The translations under genes were made by a program, and so were the position numbers. Positions 1-8,046 of a DNA stretch of 64,000 nt are shown in pieces. Source of the stretch: Leptodesmis sichuanensis A121 (lineage in GTDB: Bacteria > Cyanobacteriota > Cyanobacteriia > Leptolyngbyales > Leptolyngbyaceae). Numbering within the stretch: position 1 is the first letter of the stretch; every line of letters begins with the position of its first letter. The notes under the pieces were generated by a model. It ran no database searches, was not told the DNA's origin, and saw nothing but the letters and a program-made list of their open reading frames with translations. The stretch is from NCBI RefSeq assembly GCF_021379005.1, contig NZ_CP075171.1, positions 682,001 to 746,000 on the forward strand, given 5' to 3'.

Positions 1-205
1 TTACTGCTGATTCCAGCACCTTTTGATTCAGCACAGGCAACGTACCCGGCAAGCCCATACAAACCGGATCGATTAATGTATTCGGCGGTTCACCAAACTG
101 AGTTGAGCTAGGAGAAAAAATTTTTGTGGCCGTGTTGAGCTGGCAGTGCGTTTCCAGTCCAATTACTGCTTCATACTGTGTTTTTGCAGGAGCCGATGCG
201 GTCAT
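1..205 (-). CDS. gatB: Asp-tRNA(Asn)/Glu-tRNA(Gln) amidotransferase subunit B, N-terminal part
   Basis: The window edge cuts this gene, leaving the first 68 codons. GatB binds misacylated Glu-tRNA(Gln) or Asp-tRNA(Asn) and, with GatA and GatC in the cytoplasm, amidates them. The visible part contains the family signature [14 protein letters not shown] near residues 12-25 and the [10 protein letters not shown] segment near residues 52-61. The KIF motif is followed by serine rather than the cysteine of zinc-binding relatives, which I recall as normal for cyanobacterial GatB. The start is an ATG at 205. About 105 bp separate it from aroH, which is on the same strand and downstream in the reading direction of neither gene. 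The assignment rests on these motifs alone. Confidence 0.93.
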   Translation of the reverse strand, partial: MTASAPAKTQYEAVIGLETHCQLNTATKIFSPSSTQFGEPPNTLIDPVCMGLPGTLPVLNQKVLESAV

Positions 206-310
206 AGAGTTTTTCCTGAGCAACTACCCATTAGTTATTAGTATTGTAAAACCTGAGTTAGACCTCACTTCAGAGAGGTAGATCCCTCATCCGTTCAGGA
301 ACCGCTATAT

Positions 311-757
311 CTACTTTGAGGTGAGGGCTGCTTGAGCAAGTGTCCAGTCTGGGCGGAGATTTTTGGCTTGGCGCAGGTAGGGATGGTAGATTTCGATCGC
401 TGGATTGGGGGTATTAAAGTGAATCAGTAGGCGGATGCAGCGGGGTAAGCTGCCTTCGACATGCATCTGTTGCACATCCAGTAAAGGAACATTGCTCCAG
501 TTGGGGCGTTCGCGGGCGATCGCAGCGGGGAAAATGGCATCCAGATCGCGGGTGACAGAAAAGGTAACACTCACCACTTCTTCCATATCCAGACGATTGT
601 GGGCTTCTAGCTCGTCCAGGAGTTCGTGTACCGCCTCCCGAATCGCTGCAACTGAATTTTCCGATACCGTTGTTGCACCACGAATTGCCCGAACTCGCCA
701 ACCCACGCTTTTATCCTCCAGATAATCCAAATTTAATGCTGATGGTATGTCAAACAA
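311..757 (-). CDS. aroH: Chorismate mutase, AroH class
   Basis: A 148-residue monofunctional chorismate mutase of the trimeric AroH fold, which converts chorismate to prephenate for phenylalanine and tyrosine synthesis in the cytoplasm. The family start motif RAIRGATTV is at residues 23-31, giving Arg26 as the equivalent of Bacillus subtilis Arg7. RCIRLLI near 106-112 gives Arg109 as the equivalent of Arg90, and Tyr and Arg residues follow near the end. By eye, the positions matching B. subtilis Cys75 and Glu78 are Asp94 and Gln97. The acidic Glu78 contacts substrate in B. subtilis, so this is a notable substitution. The first about 20 residues extend beyond the usual start, so a downstream start is possible. 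Confidence 0.92.
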   Translation of the reverse strand: MFDIPSALNLDYLEDKSVGWRVRAIRGATTVSENSVAAIREAVHELLDELEAHNRLDMEEVVSVTFSVTRDLDAIFPAAIARERPNWSNVPLLDVQQMHVEGSLPRCIRLLIHFNTPNPAIEIYHPYLRQAKNLRPDWTLAQAALTSK

Positions 758-892
758 TTTTTCAATCCAAAAGAATTAAGGCCATCTCACCTTAACCCGA
801 TCATGGCTGAAATGCCATTAAACGTCAGTGATCCTTTTATAAGGTTATTAAAGTTTCTCCGACGAGGATTGGGGAGTAAGGAATCGGGAGTA

Positions 893-930
893 GTTTTAAG
901 TTTTGAGTGGTAAGTTCTAAGTTCAGAATT
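893..930 (+). repeat. Short tandem A/T-rich repeat (AAGTTTT type)
   Basis: AGTTTTAAGTTTTGAGTGGTAAGTTCTAAGTTC is built from degenerate heptamers of the AAGTTTT/AAGTTCT type. The same units recur at 9571-9649, 31044-31080, 42393-42456 and 46822-46862, always between genes. This matches the short tandemly repeated sequences known from cyanobacterial genomes. Confidence 0.5.
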
Positions 931-931
931 T

Positions 932-990
932 CCCATCCCCTGACTATCCATTACCCCCTTACCCCTTCACCCTCCCATCCCCTCACCCCT
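932..990 (+). repeat. C-rich tract, G-quadruplex-capable on the minus strand
   Basis: A run of short C blocks (CCCATCCCC, ACCCCC, ACCCC, CACCC, CCC and so on) starts directly after the sppA stop codon in the gene's reading direction. The complementary strand carries many GGG/GGGG runs separated by 1-7 bases, which satisfies the usual G-quadruplex pattern. Similar tracts lie at 7051-7097 and 18581-18623. An STRR-like stretch (TTTTAAGTTTTGAGTGG) sits next to it at about 893-925. The 758-990 interval holds no gene. Confidence 0.55.
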
Positions 991-1836
991 CTAAGGTCTG
1001 TATAGCCAGAGCGGTAATCCATTGGTTTCCAGTTCAAATGACAGCCACTCGGTTGCCTGGGGAGGAAGACCTGCCAGGGAAAGCAAGGCCGATCGCTGCT
1101 GGCTTTCTTCCCTGGAAATGAGACGGTTCAACAAGGGTTTGCGTTCTTCCAGCGTAAAACAGCGGGTCTTGTCTGGATCGAGACCAGCTAGTTCTGCAGC
1201 CCAGCGACGGGCATCTTCTTCGGTTCCTAAGCGATCGACGATTCCCAGTTCCAGGGCTTGCTGTCCGGTAAAAATGCGACCATCGGCAAAGCTTCTAACG
1301 ACGTCTTCTGCTAATTTACGGCCTTCTGCCACTGTTTTCACAAATTGCTGGTAGCTGATATCAATCAACTCCTGCAAAATGTGGCGTTCCGAGTCGCTCA
1401 TTTCCCGATCGAAGGCCAGGATATCTTTATAGGGGCCAGATTTCACGACCTTGAAGGACACGCCCACCCGTTCCAGCAGGCGCTCTAAATTATTGCCCCG
1501 CAGAATCACCCCAATACTGCCCGTGATCGTTCCGGGATTGGCCATAATATGAGGCGCTCCCATGCCGATATACACCCCACCAGAAGCCGAGATATTGCCA
1601 AAGCTGGCGACAATCTTGACTTTCTCCTGCAGCCGTTTCAACGCTTCATAAATTTCCTGGGAATCTCCCACCGTTCCACCCGGACTATCGATGCGCAGCA
1701 GCAGGGCGGGGAATTTTCGCTCCTCAACAATTTTCAGCGCTTCCAGAACCCGTTTACGAGTTCCTGCCGCGATCGCGCCATTAATTTCAATTCGAGCAAT
1801 TTGCTTCCGAGCACGAGGCTTAAATGGCCAAACCAT
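991..1836 (-). CDS. sppA: Signal peptide peptidase SppA, short form (S49 peptidase)
   Basis: A 281-residue serine protease of family S49 that degrades signal peptides left in the membrane after secretion. The S49 core is clear. RIDSPGGTVGDSQ is near residues 48-60, the nucleophile Ser85 lies in SASGGVY, and Lys137 in VKSGPYKD is the general base. The Ser-Lys spacing of 52 residues equals that of B. subtilis SppA. Length and the absence of a second S49 repeat place it with the short bacterial form. No strong N-terminal membrane segment is visible, so it may be peripheral or a cytoplasmic-type S49 enzyme. It is monocistronic, with a C-rich tract just past its stop and a divergent transporter gene upstream. 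Confidence 0.9.
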   Translation of the reverse strand: MVWPFKPRARKQIARIEINGAIAAGTRKRVLEALKIVEERKFPALLLRIDSPGGTVGDSQEIYEALKRLQEKVKIVASFGNISASGGVYIGMGAPHIMANPGTITGSIGVILRGNNLERLLERVGVSFKVVKSGPYKDILAFDREMSDSERHILQELIDISYQQFVKTVAEGRKLAEDVVRSFADGRIFTGQQALELGIVDRLGTEEDARRWAAELAGLDPDKTRCFTLEERKPLLNRLISREESQQRSALLSLAGLPPQATEWLSFELETNGLPLWLYRP

Positions 1837-2014
1837 AGGAATTTAGATACTTAACTAATTTCTAGTGTGCCTGATTCATTCAGGGTTTGTCATAGAGGGA
1901 TTACAATCCACTGCTTAACATAAGTATAGAATTAGCTACAATTCTACTCATGATCCTGAGGCTGATGAGCCTGAGCGATCGTCACCTATCCCCTTACCTG
2001 CCCTGAATCTATTC

Positions 2015-3079
2015 ATGCATTCATCCACCGCTCCGAAACTGCCCTTCTATCCCCTGCTGCTGATTGCCCCCTTCTTCTTTTGGGGCACGGCGATGGTGGC
2101 GATGAAGGGAGTGATTCCTAACACCACACCGTTGTTTATGGCTGGAGTCCGCCTGGTGCCTGCAGGGCTGCTAGTGTTAGCCACGGCGGTGATTGCCAGG
2201 AAGCCGCAGCCTCAAGGATGGAAAGCCTGGTTGTGGATCGCCTTATTTGGCCTGGTAGATGGAGCAATGTTTCAGGGGTTTCTGGCAGAAGGACTGGTGC
2301 GAACTGGCGCAGGCTTGGGATCTGTGATGATTGATTCCCAACCGCTGGCTGTGGCTCTGATGGCTCGCTGGCTGTTTGGTGAACAGATTCGGTTGTGGGG
2401 TTGGCTAGGTTTAGCGTTGGGGATTGTAGGAATTAGTTTGTTGGGATTACCCGACGAGTGGATTCTCAACCTGCTGCAAGGCAAGGTTTCCCTGGATGGG
2501 GGGCAATTGGGTATCCATTTACTGGCTGACCTGTTCCAGAACGGGCAATGGTTAATGCTACTGGCTTCCCTGTCGATGGCCGTAGGTACGGTGTTGATGC
2601 GCTACGTCAGTCGTCATGCTGATCCGGTTGCGGCTACAGGCTGGCACATGATTCTGGGCGGTTTGCCCCTGTTTGCCTTGTCTGCCCAATTTGAAACGGC
2701 TCAGTTTGTGCATCTAGATGCCTCTAACTGGCTGTCGATGGCCTATTCCACGATATTTGGCAGCGCTGTTTCCTATGGTCTGTTCTTCTACTTTGCCTCT
2801 CGTGGCAGTCTTACCAGCCTTAGTTCGTTGACGTTTCTAACTCCCGTCTTTGCTCTGATCTTCGGCAACCTGTTCCTGAGTGAAATGCTGAGTCCGATCC
2901 AATGGGTCGGTGTGGGGTTAACCCTGCTCAGCATTTATTTGATTAATCAACGGGATGTGCTGGCTCAGAAGTTTCAAGCTACTGCCGCGATCGCCACGTC
3001 CGATTCCGTAATTCCGCAAACCCATCCTGCTCCTCTACCAGGGGTCGCGGTACTCTCAAATGTGTTGCCCAAAGAGTAA
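2015..3079 (+). CDS. DMT-superfamily (EamA) membrane transporter
   Basis: A 354-residue inner-membrane protein with two EamA repeats, each with about five hydrophobic helices. The first runs from FFWGTAMVAMKGV at the N-terminus through GIVGISLLGLP near residue 150. The second runs from ASLSMAVGTVLMRYVSRH near 190 to PIQWVGVGLTLLSIYLINQ near 300. DMT/EamA proteins export or exchange small metabolites, commonly amino acids, but the substrate cannot be read from sequence. A hydrophilic 45-residue tail ends the protein. The gene is divergent from sppA, with 178 bp between the starts, and the ATG at 2015 precedes the first helix closely. Confidence 0.88.
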   Translation: MHSSTAPKLPFYPLLLIAPFFFWGTAMVAMKGVIPNTTPLFMAGVRLVPAGLLVLATAVIARKPQPQGWKAWLWIALFGLVDGAMFQGFLAEGLVRTGAGLGSVMIDSQPLAVALMARWLFGEQIRLWGWLGLALGIVGISLLGLPDEWILNLLQGKVSLDGGQLGIHLLADLFQNGQWLMLLASLSMAVGTVLMRYVSRHADPVAATGWHMILGGLPLFALSAQFETAQFVHLDASNWLSMAYSTIFGSAVSYGLFFYFASRGSLTSLSSLTFLTPVFALIFGNLFLSEMLSPIQWVGVGLTLLSIYLINQRDVLAQKFQATAAIATSDSVIPQTHPAPLPGVAVLSNVLPKE

Positions 3080-3131
3080 AAGGCACTGGGCAAAAGGAGC
3101 AGATGCCCTGAAAAGTCGAACGTTCCTTAGC

Positions 3132-4916
3132 TTAAGGGGTGTAAATGACTGAAAAATAAATTCCCTTTTCCTGCAGAGTTTCTTTTTGGGAGTTTACTTT
3201 GACCAGTGGAAACCCGAACACAAGCTGAGCATTAAAGTTATTGCTGATCTGGAGGCGGAAGCCAAATCCAGTAGAAACCAGAGTACCGGGATCCGGATCA
3301 GGGCCAGGTGAACGATTCCAGCCTTTACCAAAATCTACAAAGGGAGTGAAAAACACCAGGGCTTGTTGTTGGGGAAAGCGCAGGACTGGAATCCGGGTTT
3401 CAACGGAGGCGAATAGACCATTGTCGGTAAGCAATAGATCCTGCCGATAGCCCCGGACGCTTAAAAGACCGCCAATGCCAAACTGTTCGATGGGCAACAG
3501 TGGCCGATCGGCCAGTTGCAAGTCACCCCGCACCAGGAGGATCGTATCAGGTGCTAACAACCGTACCCATTGCGCCTGACCTCTCCAGGAAAAGAACCGG
3601 GTATCCGGAGGCGATTCATTGACGGTCGCACCGAGGGCTTCTACACCCAGATTAAATTGCGATCGCACCGCAAACACAGACTGGCTACTGCGGGTAGTGT
3701 ATTCCTGGAAAAAGCGAATGACAGAGGCTTTGGTCTGCCCCTCTGCATCAGCTCCGGGACTGGAAAATGGCAACCGATCTTCTAAAAAGGTAGTTTTGGT
3801 GCGACGAGTGCTGAGTGTCAGACCCAATGCCAGTTCCTGGGTTGGAGTCCGGATAATCGGCTGGCGACCTGTCAATTCCAGATAATAGGATTCGGATTGA
3901 ATATTTAAGACATCAAAAGGTGCTTCAATCACCTGACTGTTAGAGAATCCGGCACTGAAACCCAGGGTTGTGTCATAGGGACTGAGGGGAACGGTGTAAC
4001 TAAAGTCGAGTGCATTACTTCCCTGAGTTTTAGTAAAAGAGAGACTGATCGCGTCGCCAAATCCCAGTAAATTCAACTCGGTTCCCAAAAGCTGCCCCCG
4101 CACTGACCCGACGCTAGGCACTCGCTGATTATCTACGGTAAAGGTGGCAAAGGCAGACCGGGCTTCGGTTACTCTCACCTCTAGCAAGCTAGTGCCCGGA
4201 CGAGATCCGGCGGATAATTCTGCTGAAATACTGGCTACTAACGGATTCAGTTGCAACAGTTGCAGGGCTTGCAACAGGCGATCGCGATTCAGGGGTGCTC
4301 TGGTGGCGATCGCAATCCGGCTGGAAATATAGCCCGGATTCAACCGCTTCAGTCCTGTGACCCGAATATCTTCCAGGCTGCCTTCTAACACGCGAATTTC
4401 TACTACGCCATCTTGCAGTTTCTGGGGTGGAATGAAGGCACCGGAGGTAATATAACCCCGACTGGTGTAGTAGTCGGTGACGGCAGATCGGGCCTGAAAC
4501 AGTTCTGCCAGAGATACATTTCGCCCCTCCGGCCCCAGTGGGCCAATCACCTTTGCGATCGCAGCCACCAATTCCTGTTCTGAAAATACGGTGCTGCCCG
4601 TGATTACAAAGCGTTTTACCCGGATGGTCTGGGGGGCCTCGATCGGAGGAACCTCACCTGGAGTAGTGGGCGTGGTCGGAGAGGGAGGAAGTAACTGTTC
4701 TGGAGGGGGTAATGGCTCAATTTCTGGCTGCGGCAGTGGCTCCCTGGAAGGAGGTTGCCCTACTCCCGGATCGAATAACGGCGGGCGGGCATCGGGTCTT
4801 TGGATGGGGGGTGTCTGAGCAATTTTGAGAGATTGAGCCAACGCACCCGCTTGCAACAGAACAGGCGACAGCAGACACAGCAAATACCAGGGGGCCGCTA
4901 GATGCTGAATATTCAC
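3132..4916 (-). CDS. Two-partner secretion outer-membrane transporter (ShlB/FhaC family)
   Basis: A 594-residue TpsB-like protein. An N-terminal signal peptide (residues about 1-27, ending near ALAQS) is followed by a proline-rich linker to about residue 90. ShlB-type POTRA sequence starts at IRVKRFVITGSTVFSEQEL, and a beta-barrel region follows, including VRGYRQDLLLTDNG (the conserved loop-6 VRGY motif) near residue 480. Family members sit in the outer membrane and pass an exoprotein partner to the surface. No TpsA-type substrate gene is present in the window, so the partner is unknown. The stop is 53 bp from the convergent DMT transporter stop. Some cyanobacterial members of this family may serve other export roles. 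Confidence 0.88.
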   Translation of the reverse strand: MNIQHLAAPWYLLCLLSPVLLQAGALAQSLKIAQTPPIQRPDARPPLFDPGVGQPPSREPLPQPEIEPLPPPEQLLPPSPTTPTTPGEVPPIEAPQTIRVKRFVITGSTVFSEQELVAAIAKVIGPLGPEGRNVSLAELFQARSAVTDYYTSRGYITSGAFIPPQKLQDGVVEIRVLEGSLEDIRVTGLKRLNPGYISSRIAIATRAPLNRDRLLQALQLLQLNPLVASISAELSAGSRPGTSLLEVRVTEARSAFATFTVDNQRVPSVGSVRGQLLGTELNLLGFGDAISLSFTKTQGSNALDFSYTVPLSPYDTTLGFSAGFSNSQVIEAPFDVLNIQSESYYLELTGRQPIIRTPTQELALGLTLSTRRTKTTFLEDRLPFSSPGADAEGQTKASVIRFFQEYTTRSSQSVFAVRSQFNLGVEALGATVNESPPDTRFFSWRGQAQWVRLLAPDTILLVRGDLQLADRPLLPIEQFGIGGLLSVRGYRQDLLLTDNGLFASVETRIPVLRFPQQQALVFFTPFVDFGKGWNRSPGPDPDPGTLVSTGFGFRLQISNNFNAQLVFGFPLVKVNSQKETLQEKGIYFSVIYTP

Positions 4917-4951
4917 AGTTTCCGTCCACTCCTCGCAGCCACATATCAGCT

Positions 4952-5058
4952 AATCAGCAGCAGCCGAGTATTAGAACCATGAGATTCCACCAGAAAACAT
5001 AGCCAGGAAGATCTTGATGCTTCTAAATGAAGCCACCCCCCTTACTCGGCTGCTGATT
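4952..5058. repeat. Inverted-repeat-bounded intergenic element
   Basis: AATCAGCAGCAGCCGAGTA at 4952-4970 is answered by TACTCGGCTGCTGATT at 5043-5058. The arms match over at least 13 bp, with about 70 bp between them. The element lies between the leuC stop and the TpsB start. It could be a small MITE-like element or a long-range hairpin. No second copy is visible in the window. Confidence 0.4.
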
Positions 5059-5174
5059 TTTCTCTACGATTGTATCAATATGAGTCCATAGTAGTTGAAG
5101 CGGAGAGAATCACCGCAAAATTGTTCTCGCTACCGGCCGTCCGGCTGGCGATCGTGGCGGTTTCCTTCTCCTCC

Positions 5175-6578
5175 TTATAGCAATTCCCGCACGTCGGTAA
5201 CGTGCCCCGTGACAGCAGCGGCAACCACCATTGCTGGACTCATCAGTAAGGTGCGACCAGAAGCCGATCCCTGACGGCCTTTGAAATTGCGATTGGAGGA
5301 AGACGCACTCAGTTGGCGACCCTGCAGCTTGTCCGGATTCATGGCCAGACACATGGAACAGCCCGGTTCCCGCCATTCAAAGCCTGCCGCCTCAAAAATG
5401 GTGTGCAGTCCTTCTGCTTCCGCTGCTTGCTTCACTCGCTCGGAACCAGGGACGACAAAGGCTTTGACCCCCTCCGCGACATGGCGACCTTTGGCTACTT
5501 TGGCGGCTTCTCGCAGGTCAGAAATCCGGCCATTGGTGCAACTGCCGATGAAGCAAACGTCTACTTTCGTCCCCTGAATTGGGTGGCCTGGTTGCAGATC
5601 CATATACTGGTAGGCTTCTGCCGCGATCGCCCGTTCATCTGCAGGCATGTCCTCCGGAGTGGGCACCTTTTCATCAATGCCAATGCCCTGTCCCGGTGTG
5701 ATCCCCCAGGTCACCGTGGGAGCAATGTCTGCCGCATCAAACTTCACCACATCGTCGTACTCAGCATCAGCATCACTGGCAATACTCTGCCACCAGGCGA
5801 TCGCTTGATCCCAATCTGCTCCTTGAGGCGCAAACTCCCGGCCCTTGAGATAATCGAACGTCACCTGATCGGGATTGATATAGCCACAACGGGCACCCCC
5901 TTCGATCGACATATTGCAGACGGTCATGCGTTCTTCCATGCTCATCTGCTCAAAGGTCGTCCCTGCAAACTCGTAGGCGTAACCCACTCCACCCTTGACA
6001 CCGAGTTTACGAATAATATGCAGGATCACATCTTTGGCATAAACCCCTGGACGCAAAGAGCCATTCACCTCCACCCGCCGCACTTTCAACTTGGAGAGAG
6101 CCAAAGTCTGGGAGGCCAGTACATCCCGCACCTGACTGGTGCCAATGCCGAAGGCGATCGCCCCAAAGGCTCCATGCGTAGAGGTATGGCTATCTCCACA
6201 GGCGATCGTCATGCCAGGTTGAGTCAGCCCCAGTTCTGGTGCGATCACATGCACAATGCCCTGACTGCCGGAACCGATGTTGTAAAAGGTAATACCGTAT
6301 TCCTGACAGCTTTTTTCTAATGCCTGCATCATCTCCTCCGCCAGGGAATCGGCAAAGGGGCGGGACTGATTATCCGTAGGAACGATGTGATCCACCGTGG
6401 CGATCGTCCGCTCAGGGAATAAGACCGTCAGGCCACGATCGCGCAGCATGGCAAAGGCTTGTGGACTGGTGACTTCGTGAATCAGATGCAGCCCAATCAA
6501 CAGTTGCGTCTGTCCGGAGGGCAAAATCCCCACAGTATGTGCATCCCAAACTTTGTCAAACAGTGTGCCCTTGCTCAT
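5175..6578 (-). CDS. leuC: 3-isopropylmalate dehydratase large subunit
   Basis: A 467-residue aconitase-superfamily subunit that isomerises 2-isopropylmalate to 3-isopropylmalate in leucine synthesis, together with LeuD. The [4Fe-4S] ligands are visible: one Cys in [10 protein letters not shown] near residue 345 and two in [10 protein letters not shown] near 405. [12 protein letters not shown] and VDHIVPT near the start and [13 protein letters not shown] near 135 are further signatures. Length is normal for the family. The start [14 protein letters not shown] is the usual LeuC start. leuD is not adjacent within the window. An overlapping plus-strand reading frame near 6553-6578 is not used as a start for the next gene. 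Confidence 0.97.
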   Translation of the reverse strand: MSKGTLFDKVWDAHTVGILPSGQTQLLIGLHLIHEVTSPQAFAMLRDRGLTVLFPERTIATVDHIVPTDNQSRPFADSLAEEMMQALEKSCQEYGITFYNIGSGSQGIVHVIAPELGLTQPGMTIACGDSHTSTHGAFGAIAFGIGTSQVRDVLASQTLALSKLKVRRVEVNGSLRPGVYAKDVILHIIRKLGVKGGVGYAYEFAGTTFEQMSMEERMTVCNMSIEGGARCGYINPDQVTFDYLKGREFAPQGADWDQAIAWWQSIASDADAEYDDVVKFDAADIAPTVTWGITPGQGIGIDEKVPTPEDMPADERAIAAEAYQYMDLQPGHPIQGTKVDVCFIGSCTNGRISDLREAAKVAKGRHVAEGVKAFVVPGSERVKQAAEAEGLHTIFEAAGFEWREPGCSMCLAMNPDKLQGRQLSASSSNRNFKGRQGSASGRTLLMSPAMVVAAAVTGHVTDVRELL

Positions 6579-6696
6579 AAAGTCTCGTGTTGCGTGTCTT
6601 GTGTTGCGTGATATTCAGCGAGTCCTTATTCTATCAAGGGGATCGATCGGAGTGATAATGCTCTATAAACAGAGTCATCAGGTGAGAGGTTGTGAG

Positions 6697-6957
6697 ATGA
6701 GAGAGCCATATCAGAAAGAAGAGGTGCGATCGCCTCAGAACAGTCCTTCTCCCTCACCTCCCCCACCTCCCCCACCTCCCCCACCCCCTCTAACGCTAAA
6801 AGAAAACATTAAGCGTGGCTGGGACTGGGTCGTTTTCGTCTGGCAAATGCTGCAGCGACTGGGTGGCCCCCTGGATGTCCTGCGTACCTTTGGCACGATC
6901 TCTTCGATCCTGATTACCCGTCTTTTAGTGCAATTGGGTCTGAAAAAACGCAGATGA
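6697..6957 (+). CDS. Small proline-rich protein of unknown function
   Basis: An 86-residue protein that I cannot assign. After a charged start (MREPYQKEEV), about 15 consecutive Ser/Pro residues, mostly proline, come from a 9-base CCTCCCCCA-type repeat. A 50-residue segment follows, with a hydrophobic helix pair (WDWVVFVWQMLQRLGG, and ILITRLLVQLGL) and a basic end KKRR. The segment after the proline run looks like a genuine conserved membrane-associated domain, and the repeat probably expanded inside the linker. The frame is open further upstream to 6553, but that would overlap leuC. The ATG at 6697 (or 6658) is more plausible. Confidence 0.5.
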   Translation: MREPYQKEEVRSPQNSPSPSPPPPPPPPPPPLTLKENIKRGWDWVVFVWQMLQRLGGPLDVLRTFGTISSILITRLLVQLGLKKRR

Positions 6958-6991
6958 TGGATGGATGATTATGCCTTTAATCCCTGGAAGA

Positions 6992-7051
6992 GCGTAGCAT
7001 TCGGATGTAAGTTTGCTGGATTAGACGAATATCCTTAGCCGAATGCTGCGC
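6992..7051. repeat. Hairpin-forming dispersed repeat (GCAGCATTCGG arms)
   Basis: GCGTAGCATTCGG at 6992-7004 pairs with CCGAATGCTGCGC at 7039-7051, with a single mismatch over 13 bp and a 34-base loop. It sits between the proline-rich protein and the beta-hydroxylase gene. The arm sequence resembles repeats I know to be common between genes of filamentous cyanobacteria. It may act as a transcript-end hairpin. Confidence 0.45.
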
Positions 7052-7097
7052 CCCTACATTCCCAATCCCTGACCCCCAATCCCTAATCCCAATCCCC
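7051..7097 (-). repeat. G-rich tract on the minus strand abutting a start codon
   Basis: The plus strand reads as repeated AATCCC/ACCCCC units right up to the ATG of the next gene. The minus strand therefore carries at least six GGG or longer runs with loops of 2-6 bases, a G-quadruplex-type pattern. No Shine-Dalgarno sequence is left in front of that gene. Confidence 0.5.
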
Positions 7098-7682
7098 ATG
7101 TTCTACGACCCCTCCGACTTTCCCTTCACCCAAACTCTGGAAGCCAACTGGCAGATTATTCGTGATGAACTAAATCAGTTACGCGAGAAAGATTTTATTC
7201 CCTGGCCCGAAAAGTACCTCTATGGCAAAGGGTGGGATACGTTTGGCTTCTATGCCTTTGGTTTAAAGGTGACAGGCAATTGCAAACTGTGCCCGGAAAC
7301 CACCAAGCTGCTGGCTCAAGTGCCTGATCTGGTATCGGCAGGCTTTTCCTCCCTGGCACCGGGAACACATATTACTCCTCACACGGGCTATCCCGATGGC
7401 GTGTTACGGTGTCATCTGGGATTAGTTGTGCCAGACAAGTGCGCAATTCGGGTGGGAGATGAAACTCGCACTTGGTCAGAGGGATGCTGTCTGGTCTTTG
7501 ACGATACGGTGGAACACGAAGCCTGGAATAGTTCTGAGCAAACGCGAGTGGTGCTATTGCTAGACTTCAAAGCCCCCCCTGGCTTGCTGCCAGAAACCGA
7601 AATGCCTCCCAAGCTGGAGCAGGAAAAACCTGGATTCTTTGGCTTCCTGAAAAATTTAAGTCAGGGAAAGAACAAAAGATAA
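7098..7682 (+). CDS. Aspartyl/asparaginyl beta-hydroxylase-family 2-oxoglutarate dioxygenase
   Basis: A 194-residue protein with the cupin-like core of the Asp/Asn beta-hydroxylase (ASPH) family: SLAPGTHITPHTGYPDGVLRCHLGL near residues 87-111 and GCCLVFDDTVEHEAWNSSEQTRVVLLLDF near 134-162. The histidines of THITPHTG and VEHEAWN are the expected iron ligands. Bacterial relatives hydroxylate peptides, free amino acids or lipids, so the substrate here is unknown. The C-terminal 30 residues are basic and hydrophilic. The gene has no visible ribosome binding site, because a C-rich tract abuts the ATG. Confidence 0.85.
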   Translation: MFYDPSDFPFTQTLEANWQIIRDELNQLREKDFIPWPEKYLYGKGWDTFGFYAFGLKVTGNCKLCPETTKLLAQVPDLVSAGFSSLAPGTHITPHTGYPDGVLRCHLGLVVPDKCAIRVGDETRTWSEGCCLVFDDTVEHEAWNSSEQTRVVLLLDFKAPPGLLPETEMPPKLEQEKPGFFGFLKNLSQGKNKR

Positions 7683-8046
7683 AAGATAAAGGATCACTCT
7701 TGCGATCGGTAGACTTTTAACGGCTGGCAACTTCCTCTGGTGAGACGGAAAGATAGCAGCCAATCTCTAACCTGAAAAACTGCCCATATCCTGGCTGGGC
7801 CTCCCGCCTGGCGATCGGCGCGGGTTAAGTTACGGGCAACTGAGTGTTTTGTTGGTGGCGTTCATCATACGCTTATCTATTTTCCCTGTCCTTTATGAAA
7901 AAGAGATCCTCCGGGTGAATGGAGGATCTCGGCTGGACAAACGGGAAGCAGAGAGGAACTGCATGGCAAGAAACCGGGTTTCTGATCAGAAGCGGCAATC
8001 AAGCCATGCCATTTAGGAGCAGCCACCCGGTTTCTAGAGCAACACC
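7683..8046. other. Intergenic region between convergent genes
   Basis: These 364 bp lie between the beta-hydroxylase stop and the isocitrate lyase stop. They hold the terminator at 7896-7930 and, at 7968-8035, two copies of an AGAAACCGGGTTTCT-like sequence (the second reads ACCCGGTTTCT). I see no open reading frame with coding character. Confidence 0.6.
7896..7930 (-). terminator. Rho-independent terminator after isocitrate lyase
   Basis: On the minus strand GAGATCCTCC pairs perfectly with GGAGGATCTC across an 8-base loop, and TTTTTC follows. It lies about 115 bp beyond the stop of the isocitrate lyase gene and is oriented to end its transcript. Confidence 0.8.

Noticed and set aside
5313-6320. 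335-codon open frame antisense to leuC
   Set aside because: leuC has its Fe-S cysteines and normal length; the antisense product is unassignable.
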